Shown: positions 1 through 9,351 of the stretch, piece after piece | How the letters are laid out: every line of letters begins with the position of its first letter | How positions within the stretch are numbered: position 1 is the stretch's first letter | Source: Maylandia zebra | Lineage: Eukaryota; Chordata; Actinopteri; Cichliformes; Cichlidae | DNA: 64,000 bases | NCBI RefSeq assembly: GCF_041146795.1 | Contig: NC_135169.1 | Location: 13,037,585-13,101,584, forward strand | Reading direction: 5' to 3' | The notes under the pieces: generated by a model | Database searches by the model: none | What the model was told of the DNA's origin: nothing | Seen by the model: only the letters and a program-made list of their open reading frames with translations | Made by a program: the position numbers and the translations under genes

Positions 1-393
1 CATCCTGGCAAAATGTGAATTTGCAAAAGCAACTGTGACCTATCTTTGTAAGGTTGTGGGCCAAGGTTATGTGAGGCCGGTTGATGCAAAGGTGTTGGCC
101 ATCAAAGAGTTCCCTGTTCCAGTAACCAAAAAAGAACTCATGAGATTTTTAGTCTGGTCGGTTATTATCGCTGTTTTTGTCAAAACTTCTCAACAGTGGT
201 TGCTCCTCTGACTGATTTGTTGAAGACCAAAGTAAAATTTATTTGGTCTGCAGCATGCCAGCAAGCTTTTCGGGATGTAAAAGTTTTACTGTGCTCTGAA
301 CCCGTGCTCTTAGCACCTCGTCTGGATCAGCCCTTCAAGCTGTATGTGGACGCAAGCCACATTGGTGTAGGTGCTGTTCTAGTCCAAGTGTGA
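1..393 (+). pseudogene. Ty3/gypsy-type pol fragment (RT C-terminus to start of RNase H), frameshifted
   Basis: Translation gives the end of a gypsy-type reverse transcriptase and its connection. It starts with ILAKCEF and GYVRPVDAKVLAIKEFPVP, then jumps frame near 150-170. It resumes with VAPLTDLLK and the PFKLYVDAS motif that holds the first catalytic Asp of RNase H, and a stop follows at 391-393. The fragment is cut by the window edge on the left and ends early in RNase H, so it is a dead copy. The shift is one indel, because both halves align to adjacent parts of the same family. Family assignment to Ty3/gypsy is from motif memory. Confidence 0.8.
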
Positions 394-720
394 CAGCCAG
401 TGGGCTGGCCTTGTTTTGTTTTTTCTGTTACCTGTTTCTTGTAGGTAGGTGGAGCTGACCCAATTATAGATGCAGCACACCTGAGAAGGCAGTCCCAGTA
501 TATAAAGACATCATGTCTAAACCATGGTGGGCTCTCTCTCTTCGCCTGGCATCCATCATGTTTATTTGAGGCTTCAGTTATGGCTTTTATATCATTTCAA
601 TTGTGTTTAAGTTTCTTCCCCTTATTTTCATTAAATATATCTTACAGCCTTTAAAAGCCTGTGTGTGGACTCCCATTTGCTTGTCACTTCCTTTGAGCCA
701 GGTTGTGACAGGGTTGAGAC
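394..720 (+). repeat. Possible LTR-like tail of the gypsy fragment
   Basis: Non-coding stretch directly after the pol fragment. It contains a TATATAAAG box near 500 and an AT-rich ATTAAATAT segment near 631. It begins and ends with similar TGTGACAG strings (about 390 and 705). These are features of an LTR, but no target duplication or second LTR is visible. Confidence 0.3.
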
Positions 721-1476
721 TAAAAACACTTGCTGGGTTGTAATGCCAAGTTTCCCATACATCCCAGAACTGTGGAGTCCACTTTGTTGTTATCAGAAGG
801 CAACACCTGCACTTTGGTTAAGGCTAAAAAAATATGTTTTTTGCTTCAAGTAGAACACATTTATAGTAAAAAAAAAAAAATACCCTTTGTTTTTCCAAAT
901 AAGAATATCAGTTGTGACTGTGAGATCAAATAAATTATTTCTGCTAACAGATATTGTGAAGACTCTCTTAACCTCCACCTTAAATGCTAGACATGTGGTT
1001 GTATTATTAGCTTTATTAATACAGGTTTATATAAAAAAAAGGAGTAAAAACATTGTAACCAGGTCAGATTTATTGCTAACCTTAACAAAGAGGTGAAATA
1101 CACTTTGCACTGACATACAAACTGTGTAAAATGTACAATAGCTATGAATATATCTACTCTAAATGCTGAATAGTAGTAAAGGGAATTCTTTCTCAAGCTA
1201 AGGATACTAAAAGTAATCATTTAAAATCCCTGACATTTACTTTAACATAGTAACTAAAACAAAGGCCTTGACCCAACAGACATCTAGCCAATGTTTTTAA
1301 ACCAACCCTTTTTTTATAAGAACAAAGACACCGTTGAAATGACAACTATATTACAGTGTGAGGATCAAACTGTAAGTCAATCAATACAGACCAAAACCAG
1401 GAGAGTTTAACATTCCAAAGTCCATATCAGCCTGGAACTGCTTATTTATGTCATGCTAGGCTAAGTAACTCCACAC
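721..1476. other. No gene seen; AT-rich
   Basis: Short overlapping open frames occur on both strands but none has a recognisable domain, good splice sites or biased composition. I see nothing to annotate here. Confidence 0.6.
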
Positions 1477-1511
1477 TAGTGATGGGTCGTTCGCGAACGA
1501 AATGGCTCGTA

Positions 1512-2243
1512 GGCTACGTTCACACTGCAGGCGAAAGCGCATCAAATCCGATTTTTTGACCCTATGCGACCCATATCCGATCATGCTATGACAGTGTGAA
1601 CGGCGCAAATCCGATATTTTCAAATCCGATCTGGGTCACTTTCGTATGTGGTACTGAATCCGATACATATCCGATGTTTTAGAAAGCGACTGCTGTTTGA
1701 ACGGTCAAGTCGCATTAAATCCGCCTTTTACGTCACCGACACAAGACTGAAGCCAATTATCAGCGCCAGAGAAGCGCCCGAGAAGACATCGCGAACGCTT
1801 CCTGGCCATCCAGTGTAGATGTCAGTGAAACTGTTGGGAAGACAACGTAAACATTTTATTTGTACTGTATAATCTGCAGATTCTGACAGAAATCTACAGC
1901 TATCCTTTGAAGCACCGCTCCTCTCTTAAACGGCAATAAGGATCATTATTAGATTATTTACATTATTATGTAAATAACAAAATAACTTAAAGCAAAAATT
2001 GGGAAACGTGAAGACCGAAGTCTTTATATTAAGGGCCATCAGTCAAACAATACTGTTGCTCTGGGTCTAAACAGAGCGCGTTGTGTGTGACATCTTCTTT
2101 TGCGCATGCGGGCCGCTTTGAGCGTTCACACTAGAGAGCGTTTGCTGTCGCATTTTATTTGTAGTGTGAACGAGCAGACAAAAAAATCGGATTTGATCAA
2201 AAAATCGGAATTGAGCATTAAGACCTGCAGTGTGAACGTAGCC
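1512..2243 (+). mobile_element. Harbinger-like MITE, copy 1
   Basis: A 732-bp element with terminal inverted repeats GGCTACGTTCACACTGCAG and CTGCAGTGTGAACGTAGCC, flanked by GTA and TTA. The uninterrupted target in the sister hAT copy at 7591 reads GGCTCTTAGAGCC, which fits a 3-bp TTA duplication with one later change. TWA target duplications are typical of PIF/Harbinger. Inside, the string ATCCGAT recurs many times in the first 180 bases. A near-identical copy in opposite orientation lies at 47806-48528. Confidence 0.8.
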
Positions 2244-2792
2244 TTAGAGCCGGCTCTTTGATGTGAACGACGCGAGCCGGCCCCTTATCGCGAGCCGTCA
2301 CGTGGGGTTTTTTTTTTTCCCTTTCTCTCACCCTCTCTCTCTCTCTCGCCCTTTTTTTCCCGCTTCACTCTGCACGTGAGCCTTGTACTTTACGCTGGGC
2401 AGAGGGGGGAGGGGCGGTAGTTACACTCAGTAGCACAGGAACAGAGCCAGAGGGAGAGAGAGAGAAAGAGAGCCAGGGACAACAACGTCACATTAGAAAG
2501 GTATAGTAATCATCCACAACTATTTTCGGTTGCAGATGATAAAGGATTCAGAAAGTTTATTCATGCAGGCCCATATGACAGAGAATATGCATCTTCTTTT
2601 TGTTTTCATATTATAATTTATATTTAATTGTGTTGTGGTTTGCAGTGTTTTGTGTTGTTTTCACTTTAAATTTGTAAAAGGAAAAAGCTGAAAATTTAAA
2701 TAGTTAAATGTTGAAATGTGAATAGTTGATTTTTGTATTATATGATTTATTTATTACATTTTATGTGGAGTGAATAAATAAAAGTATATTTA

Positions 2793-3217
2793 CGGTGGCT
2801 CCTAGAGACAAAGCACATACAAACTTCAAATCACGTACGAACTCTGAAGCACGTAAAAACTCTGAAGCACGTAAAAACTCTGAAGCACGTAAAAACTCTG
2901 AAGCACATAAAAACTCAAAACACATACAAAAGACAACAGAAGTGCTCCAGGATGCTGGGCGCAGTGTTGAGCCTTTGTTATCTTGTGGCTACACAAGCCA
3001 GCAAGTACCAACGACAGGATTTGGTGTGTGGTAGTAACAGGTAAATTAACTTTTTTTTTTTTAAATTATTTGAATATTATATGAGTGCCTGTGTATACAC
3101 AAACAATACACACATGCTTTTAATTGTGTAATTTAAGTGATCTAGTACTTTGGAAGTTCAGTTCATGCTAGAAATGTGTTTTGGAGTTTGTACGTGTTTT
3201 GTCTCTAGGGGCCACCG
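2793..3217. mobile_element. Nested MITE with CGGTGGC...GCCACCG ends
   Basis: Inverted ends CGGTGGCTCCTAGAGACAAA and its complement bracket about 425 bases. Identical TATATTTA strings lie at 2785-2792 and 3220-3227, which may be an 8-bp target duplication offset by two bases. Related copies occur inside the hAT copies at the same relative position (10029-10392 and, with an internal deletion, within 8020-9510). The insertion therefore predates spread of the host element. Confidence 0.65.
2842..2913. repeat. 18-bp tandem repeat, four units
   Basis: Four head-to-tail copies of an 18-base unit beginning CTCTGAAGCACG, starting at 2842, 2860, 2878 and 2896, inside the nested MITE. The repeat makes a spurious open frame with a repeating S-E-A-R-K-N peptide. 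Confidence 0.85.
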
Positions 3218-3495
3218 CATATATTTATATATAAACATATATAAATAAAACCACTTTTTTTTTACGTTAGTAATTCCTTTTGTGCATAATTTTATATTAT
3301 TGTTAATAATAAATAAATTAAAGCAACAAAACAACCCGAAGAGCCGGTTCGGAGCCGAAAGAGCCGGCTCTTTTTAGTGAGCCGAGCCGAAAGAGCCGGA
3401 TCTCTAAAAAGAGCCGGAAATCCCATCACTATTGTACTGGGCTGTTTGCATTTTCATTAATAAGAGTTTATCTTTATTTGGGTTGAGTTTATTTG

Positions 3496-3787
3496 GGCGA
3501 CCGTGGCTCAGGGGGTTGGGAAGCGCATCTGTAACCGGAAGGTCGATCCCGGGCTCTCTGTCCTGGTCGTTGTGTCCTTGGGCAAGACACTTTACCCTAC
3601 CGCCTACTGGTGTTGGCCAGAGGAGCCAATGGTGCGATATGGCAGCCTCGCTTCTGTCAGTCTGCCCCAGGGCAGCTGTGGCTACAACCGTAGCTTGCCT
3701 CCACCAGTGTGTGAATGAATAGTGGCATTGCAAAGCGCTTTGGGTGCCTTGAAAAGCGCTATATAAATCCAATCCATTATTATTATC
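3496..3787 (+). repeat. tRNA-derived SINE, sense copy
   Basis: The head has an A-box-like TGGCTCAGGGGG and a B-box-like GGTCGATCCC as in tRNA-derived SINEs. The body holds the GTGTCCTTGGGCAAGACACTT core. The tail GCGCTATATAAATCCAATCC ends in ATT repeats and resembles the 3' end of the L2-type LINEs in this window (for example 7100-7125). Relatives lie at 33344-33647 and 59682-59825. Confidence 0.8.
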
Positions 3788-3884
3788 GCTACAGTTTTCA
3801 TCCTGTAGATATACTCTCATTTCTGCTCTGACATTGTCATTTAGAAGACCCGTTCTAATGGACTGAAAACATTGACTTTGAACA

Positions 3885-4205
3885 TGTTATTTCTTGTACT
3901 TTAGGCTGGAATGGGCACGCTCAGATGCAAAAATAATTTTTTGACGCAAATCCAGCACTCTAATCAGGAACTCAAGTGGTGTTTCATTTGCCCCCTGTGT
4001 AACTTTGGTTAACTGCTGATACAGTACTGTTGCATCCGTTTTTGCATAATGGGTTTTTAGAACTTGTCTCAGTCTGGTCAATGTGAGATCTTTTTCCCTT
4101 CCAAATAGCGTTTTAACCCAGGACTGATGGCACGTATGACAGCCTCCACGATCTCAGCTTCAGAGTAGCCCGTTTTTAAGCCGCTTTCCATCTGGTGCTC
4201 TAAGC
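3885..4205 (-). pseudogene. Retrotransposon gag-like fragment
   Basis: Antisense translation gives a stretch with TDATVLYQQLTKVTQGANET then EFLIRVLDLRQKI, and upstream in another frame SEAEIVEAVIRAISPGLKRYLE. This matches the gag region of fish Ty3/gypsy-type elements as I remember it. The two pieces are in different frames and the copy ends at the MITE at 4206, so it is a broken relic. Confidence 0.55.
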
Positions 4206-4480
4206 CAGCGGTCCCCAACCTTTTTTGCGCCACGGACCGGTTTATGCCAGACAATATTTTCACGGACCGGCCGTTAAGGTGTCGCAGATAAATACAACAA
4301 AATAAAACTAGTACCTGTACCGAAAAAAAGAAGATTTATTCATAACACACATGAAAAGACCGCGCCTCCACCAGCAAAACCAGCACATCATTTAGCTCCA
4401 GAAGCACCGACACGCCTTCATCCTCTCGTTGCAAAAAATCTTCTCATTCAGAGAACTGGCTAATAAGCTTAACGAGACAA
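4206..4480. mobile_element. hAT MITE, partial (CAGCGGTCCCCAACC family)
   Basis: Begins CAGCGGTCCCCAACC and is homologous over its first ~145 bases to the complete element at 43193-43464. After about 4355 the two diverge, and no matching right terminus is visible, so the right boundary is approximate. Confidence 0.6.
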
Positions 4481-4649
4481 AGTTTGACATCGAATGACAT
4501 CCACAACAACCACAACCCGTACACAGAGGTCGTATTGACAACAACACTAGATGTTCAGTAGATGTTGAAAAACAAACGTAACCTGTGGGTTACAAAACAA
4601 CCCTTTCAACGGACCAAAAGTGGACATCCAAAAGAATGCCATATAAAAA

Positions 4650-4846
4650 AACGTCACTCTGATGTAACTTTGGGGGTTCTTAAATGATGGATGCTGGTTG
4701 GCTTGATCAAAGTGCCAATCCTGGTACAAAAGAGCATATGTTTGAATTAGATCAGGTCTGCTCCAATCTACACCGATGATGTTGTTTCTTGGAGCTTGAC
4801 ATGGCAGAGTTACATTTTCTCCAGACTTAGCTGATGACTTTCTTGT
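4650..4846 (-). pseudogene. Truncated V-set Ig exon (third paralog)
   Basis: Antisense reading from a good acceptor (polypyrimidine then CAG, exon start 4846) gives a V-set start homologous to the exons at 13994-14344 and 28774-29133. It shows GENVTLPCQAP, then VDWSRPDL and NQHPSFKNP. The homology stops at about 4660, before the second half of the domain with its D-x-G-x-Y-x-C motif. The sequence then runs into a repeat also seen near 28400-28500. No signal-peptide or membrane exon was found beside it. It is a relic of a duplicated receptor gene. Confidence 0.75.
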
Positions 4847-5370
4847 CTGAAAGAGGAAATGACACAGAGCAGAGAGATTTAAGGATCAAAGTACAATTGT
4901 TCTCTTCTACAGCAGCCAATCAGAGTGAGAGCACTGTCTGCAGATGGTTTTCCTTTCATCCTTTGTGATTCAGTGTAAGTCCTGCACTCTATCTGCAAAG
5001 CATTCATGTATATGTAATCCATCTGCTTTCACTACAAATGCACACTAGATCAAGAGCTTCTGTTATTTGTAAATGAAACAAAAAGGCGTGTGTTGCTGCA
5101 TCTTCCAAACTTCAAAAATCTTTACAGTATTTCCACCACGCTGATGTTGATAGATGTTACAGTGCAGATGAGCAGGCTGATACACTGACAGCTGCTTTAA
5201 TGTCCTCAGATATTTGAGTATGAATTCATCTCAGCTCACTACAATCACAAAAACAACAAAGTGCTAAATGTCCCAGAGGATTGTTAAGCGTGGCCTTTCA
5301 CACAGGAACACATCAACAATATGATTTGTTTTTCTAAAGGTCCAACTTAGGGAAAATAAAAGTTCAAAGC
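4847..5370. other. No gene seen
   Basis: Unique-looking, moderately AT-rich sequence upstream (minus strand) of the broken V-set exon. I looked for a signal-peptide exon on the minus strand and did not find a convincing one. Confidence 0.5.
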
Positions 5371-5660
5371 AATTGAGCTGTGGCATCTGTGGAAACTGAC
5401 CCGAGCTGCTCTCCTCAGGACTAGAGAGCAAAATAAATGGCTGGCTGACCGTTACAAGATCGGCTCACCTCCCTATGTTTCAGATCAGAAAGTATGGTTG
5501 TCAATGGCCAATGCTCCATCATGCACCAAGTCCAAAAGATTTGCTCCTTGCTTTATGGGATCTAAAATTATGGCAATAAATAATCTGGTGACTGCCTGAT
5601 TTAACTCATGTCAAAACATGAGGATTCATAATGTTTTTCAAGCCTTCCCAGTCCAGTATG
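5371..5660 (+). pseudogene. Ty3/gypsy integrase C-terminal fragment
   Basis: One frame reads LWKLTRAALLRTREQNKWLA, ADRYKIGSPPY, then QKVWLSMANAP and SKRFAPCFMG, ending in a stop near 5600. This is the GPY/F-like C-terminus of a gypsy integrase. A second frame continues with similarity (RIHNVF) to about 5650. It is 5'-truncated and frameshifted, and is followed by LTR-like sequence. Confidence 0.7.

Positions 5661-5691
<31 letters not shown>
5661..5691. repeat. (TG)n microsatellite
   Basis: About 15 perfect TG units at the junction of the gypsy relic and the LTR-like region. Confidence 0.95.
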
Positions 5692-5693
<2 letters not shown>

Positions 5694-6035
5694 GCAGTGT
5701 CCAGTTTTTCCTGAAACACCACACCACACCACATCTGGCAGTGGAGCCAGTCACACCTGAGGAATAATCATACTCACCTGTTGCTGATCAGCCTCATCAG
5801 GAGAGCTACTTAACAGAGTAGCTGAGCTTCAATCGAATAGTGGTGAGAAACTCAGTCAGCTCCCAGCTAGTGTTTTGCAAATTTCTTTGTTTACTGATCG
5901 TCTGTACTAAGGGCAGCCTGTTGTTGTGGAAATAATTATTACAGACACCGGGAAAGTAACACCACAGAACCGAGGACTAAGTACACGAATAAAACATGCA
6001 ATAAAACATGTCTGTGTTTACCTCCACACATGGAA
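5692..6035 (+). repeat. LTR-like sequence after the gypsy relic
   Basis: Non-coding block after the integrase relic with ACCACACCACACCACA repeats, AATAAAACATG polyadenylation-like strings near 5987-6006, and an end near CCTCCACACA. Position and content suggest a 3' LTR, but no second LTR or target duplication is visible. Confidence 0.35.
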
Positions 6036-6599
6036 GATTATTTTCAGCATTTTTTCATTCTTTTACTTTAAAATAAATACACTGTATGCGACATAGGAAT
6101 TCATGTTTTTGGGTCCTGCTTTTGAAACTGAGGACCTACACAAAGGCAGAGAATACTTATTTTTAGCTGTTACTTGGTTCTGACCTTAAAAATCAATAAA
6201 GGGTCTTAATGCTTTGTCTTTTTTCTTCACAAAAAAGCCCCCATCACATGTTGAGGAGGAAGACAGGTGAATTGTTTAGGCTGTCAATCTCTGATATAGA
6301 CCACCATAGCTTGATTTTTCAGATCACTGAGATAAGATCACTAACAGTCACACAGTCCATGTGGTGGGAGTGACAATGTCACCAGGCGTTTATGCACCAC
6401 TCTGCATTTAATTGTGAGTCATGATTCATCTCTGGCTCTCTTCCAAAACATGTCTTTTTACCTTTCTCCCTCCTCTAACCCCCAACCTGTCACAGCAAAT
6501 GGCTGCCCCGCCCTAACCAGTTCTGTTGGACATTACTTCTTTCCCACTGTTGCCAACGTACTTCCTATTAGGGGTTTTCTAATGGTTTTCTCGCTTATC
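6036..6599. other. No gene; contains an L2-type 3' UTR scrap
   Basis: No coding signal. 6460-6590 resembles the L2-type 3' UTR seen at 63340-63480 (CCAACCTGTCACAGCAAATG and a CCCACTGTTGCC string). Confidence 0.5.
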
Positions 6600-7128
6600 T
6601 TAATGTCTTGTAGTATCCTATCACCCTATTAGAGCACTTCGCTCTCGCTCTGCAGGCCTACTTGTTGTTCCTAGAGTATTTAAAAGTAGAATGGGAGGGA
6701 GAGCCTTCAGTTTTCAGACCCCTCTTCTGTGGAACCAGCTTCCAGTTTGGATTCAGGAGACAGACACTATCTCTACTTTTAATATTAGGCTTAAAACTTT
6801 CCTTTTTGGTAAAGCATATATTTAGAGCTGGACCAGGTGACCCTGAATCCTCCAATAGTTATGCTGCAGTAGGTGTAGGCTTTTTACTAATCTCTAGCTC
6901 TCATCCCGAGCAAGTATATTGTCCTCTCTTCCTCCTCTCACCCCAACTGGTCATGCCACATGGCAGCACGTCCCTGAGCCTATTTCTGCTGAACGTTTCT
7001 TCCTGTTGAAAGTGAGTTTTTCCGTTCTACTGTCCCTGAAGTGCTTGCTTGTAGGGTCTACCTTACAATATAAAGTGCCTTGAGGTGACTCTTGTGATTT
7101 GGCGCTATATAAATAAAATTTAATCGGG
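6600..7128 (+). mobile_element. L2/Maui-like LINE, 3' end
   Basis: One frame from about 6634 to a stop near 6825 encodes the end of a LINE ORF2 (GGRAFSFQTPLLWNQLPVW, then TISTFNIRLKTFLFGKAYI). A 3' UTR follows and ends in GTGCCTTGAGGTGACTC and GGCGCTATATAAATAAA. It is a 5'-truncated dead copy. The same tail type recurs in the other L2-like copies and in the SINEs. Confidence 0.75.
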
Positions 7129-8217
7129 AGGGCTGGCTGGCATGTATGCATACTTGGTGGTGTTTGTAATTTGACTTGAGTAGGCCAAATGTCTTTTTGA
7201 TATTGGTTTAATTTTTTGATATTCTAAAAATTTATTCTAACTTAACTGTGTCAAATGGAATAAAGTCTGTTCCTTTGAATACATGTTCCAAGCATTCAAT
7301 TTCTTTAAAACTCCAATTTGGGAAGTTTGTCATATTATTAATCTGTACTAAAAGTCATGGTTGTTCAGTAGTGATGTGTCGGTCGCGAACGAAACGGCTC
7401 TTAGAGCCGACTCTTTGAAGTGAACGACGCGAGACGCGTGTTTTTTTTTTTTTTTTTTTTTTTTCTTTCTCTCACCCTCTCTCACACACTTTTATTTCCG
7501 CTTCACTCCGCATGCAAGCCTTGTGCTTTGCGCTGGGAAGAGGGGGAGGGGCGGTAGTTACACTCAGTAGCACAGGAACAGAGCAGGAGGTAGTGATGGG
7601 TCGTTCGCGAACGAAATGGCTCTTAGAGCCGGCTCTTTGACGTGAACGACGCGAGCCGGCTCCTTATCGCGAGCCGTCACGTGGGTTTTTTTTTTTTTTC
7701 TTTCTCTCACCCTCTCTCTCTCTCGCACTTTTTTTCTGCTTCACTTCGCACCTGAGCCTTGTGCTTTATGCTGGGCAGAGGGGGGAGGGGCGGTAGTTAC
7801 ACTCAGTAGCACAGGAACAGAGCCAGAGGGAGAGAGAGAGAAAGAGAGCCAGGGACAACAACGTCACATTAGAAAGGTATAGTAATCATCCACAACTATT
7901 TTCGGTTGCAGGTGATAAAGGATTCAGAAAGTTTATTCATGCAGGCCCATATGACAGAGAATATGCATGTTCTTTTTGTTTTCATATTTTAATTTATATT
8001 TAATTGTTGTGGTTTGCAGAACACGTAAAAACTCCAAAACACGTACAAACTCTGAAGCACGTAAAAACTCCAAAACACGTGCAAAACACAACAGAAGTGC
8101 TCCAGGATGCTAGGGGCAGTGTTGAGCTTTTCTTACCTAGTGGCTACACAAGCCAGGAAGTACCAACGACCGGATTTGGTGTGTGGTAGTAACAGGTAAA
8201 TGAACATTTTTTTATAT

Positions 8218-9351
8218 CCTCCTGACTACCAGGAAAAAAAATGTTGTCCAATCAAAAAATTTTTTAAATCCCCCAATGTTTGTAAGGTAATTAGAAGACT
8301 GAAATAATTTTTTTGGAAAAAAAAGTTCACATTTTTTAGATATCACATGTCCACTGCAGAGGACATTGGAAGGCCAAACGTGTAAAAATGAACTTTGATG
8401 GCAAACATTTTCTTCAACTCTTCACCAAGGAGAAGTTTGAACTCAAGGAACTGTAGTGGTTTCTTCCCCCAAAACTGCAAGTCACTGCTATACTGAAGCC
8501 ACGAGTTGGTGATTGCCAGATCAAAAAGTAGAAAACTGCACATACTGTCAATTTCTGAGTGTGAGGGACCATCCTGTAGAAACTCAACATTCGGCAACAA
8601 GGTCCACGTCACCTATATTGGTAGTGTACTCAGCAATTGCCAGTGGACTTGCTACATGGACAAACCTTTTGTTTTTCTTAGACCATCTTGTGCGTCTGTC
8701 CTGAGGTTGATTGCCATAGGCAGAGGATGCCATGACAACTGTCCAACCACTTAATGACAGCAAGTTCAGGTCTGAGTACCATCCCTGATGCTCCTACTTC
8801 TTTCTTCTTCAAGGGCTTATTCCCTATGATCTTCTTCATCAGACAACTCAAGATCTGGGTTTCCCTCATCAAACTGCAATAAATTTCTTTCTGCTTCTAA
8901 AAATGACTCCTTTTCTGGTCATTTAAAAAAACAGAACAAAATGGAGGAAATGACTACAAATGTCCACTATGGAGGACATTTTTTAAACACTTCAATACTA
9001 TACTAAAATTAAGTTAGAATTAAGCATACTATGTTTTAATGTGTTATTAAGAGACTTATTTAAAATATGCTAACAACATTTATAGCTAAAAATTGCTCAA
9101 TAAGAAGTTTTATGCACTTACTTTTCTTCTTCCCATAAAATGTGCTTGCAGCGATGGCCGCCATGTTCCTTAATGAAAAAACTAAAGTTCCCAAAGCTCC
9201 ACCCCTTCACATTTGGTATCATTGGAAAGCCCTAAATGTCCTCTGTAGATACCAAAAGGAGGCAATTCTGTAGTATGCAGTGCATGGGAGATATTCAGGT
9301 TTAGAAAGGTGCACTACAGAGGACAAATTTGCATTGCTGGTAGTCAGGAGG
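8218..9351. mobile_element. PiggyBac-like element, 1134 bp, internally degenerate
   Basis: Inverted ends CCTCCTGACTACCAG and CTGGTAGTCAGGAGG. The flanks are ATAT on both sides (8214-8217 and 9352-9355), and the sister hAT sequence at 10228 gives the empty site. A near-palindromic motif like GTCCACTGCAGAGGAC recurs near 8348, 8959, 9233 and 9308. Antisense transposase remnants lie inside. The ATAT flank is unlike the TTAA typical of piggyBac, so the family call rests on the protein remnant. Confidence 0.75.
8343..8872 (-). pseudogene. PiggyBac-type transposase C-terminal remnant
   Basis: Two antisense pieces in different frames. The upstream piece (8872-8678) reads KKIIGNKPLKKKE, then LRPELAVIKWLDS. 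The downstream piece (8612-8343) reads [18 protein letters not shown], then [19 protein letters not shown]. The L-F-D-L-A-I-x-N-S-W-L-x-Y string matches the helix after the third catalytic Asp in piggyBac transposases and domesticated PGBD proteins. Stops and frame changes make it non-functional. Confidence 0.6.

Larger units (their letters stand above)
1477..3431. mobile_element. Non-autonomous hAT-type DNA transposon, copy 1
   Basis: Starts TAGTGATGGG and ends CCCATCACTA, with long GAGCCGG-rich subterminal repeats at both ends. It is homologous to the copies at 7369-10606 and 7591-9707. The 8-bp flanks of this copy (CTCCACAC and TTGTACTG) do not match, unlike the copy at 7369. It carries two nested insertions (1512-2243 and 2793-3217). 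No transposase is present, so it needs a partner for movement. Confidence 0.75.

Noticed and set aside
2842-2913. CRISPR-like repeat array
   Set aside because: Units are directly adjacent without spacers, in a eukaryotic transposon.
2795-3034. Open frame with repeating S-E-A-R-K-N peptide
   Set aside because: It is produced by an 18-bp tandem repeat inside a MITE and has no homologous frame in the sister copies.
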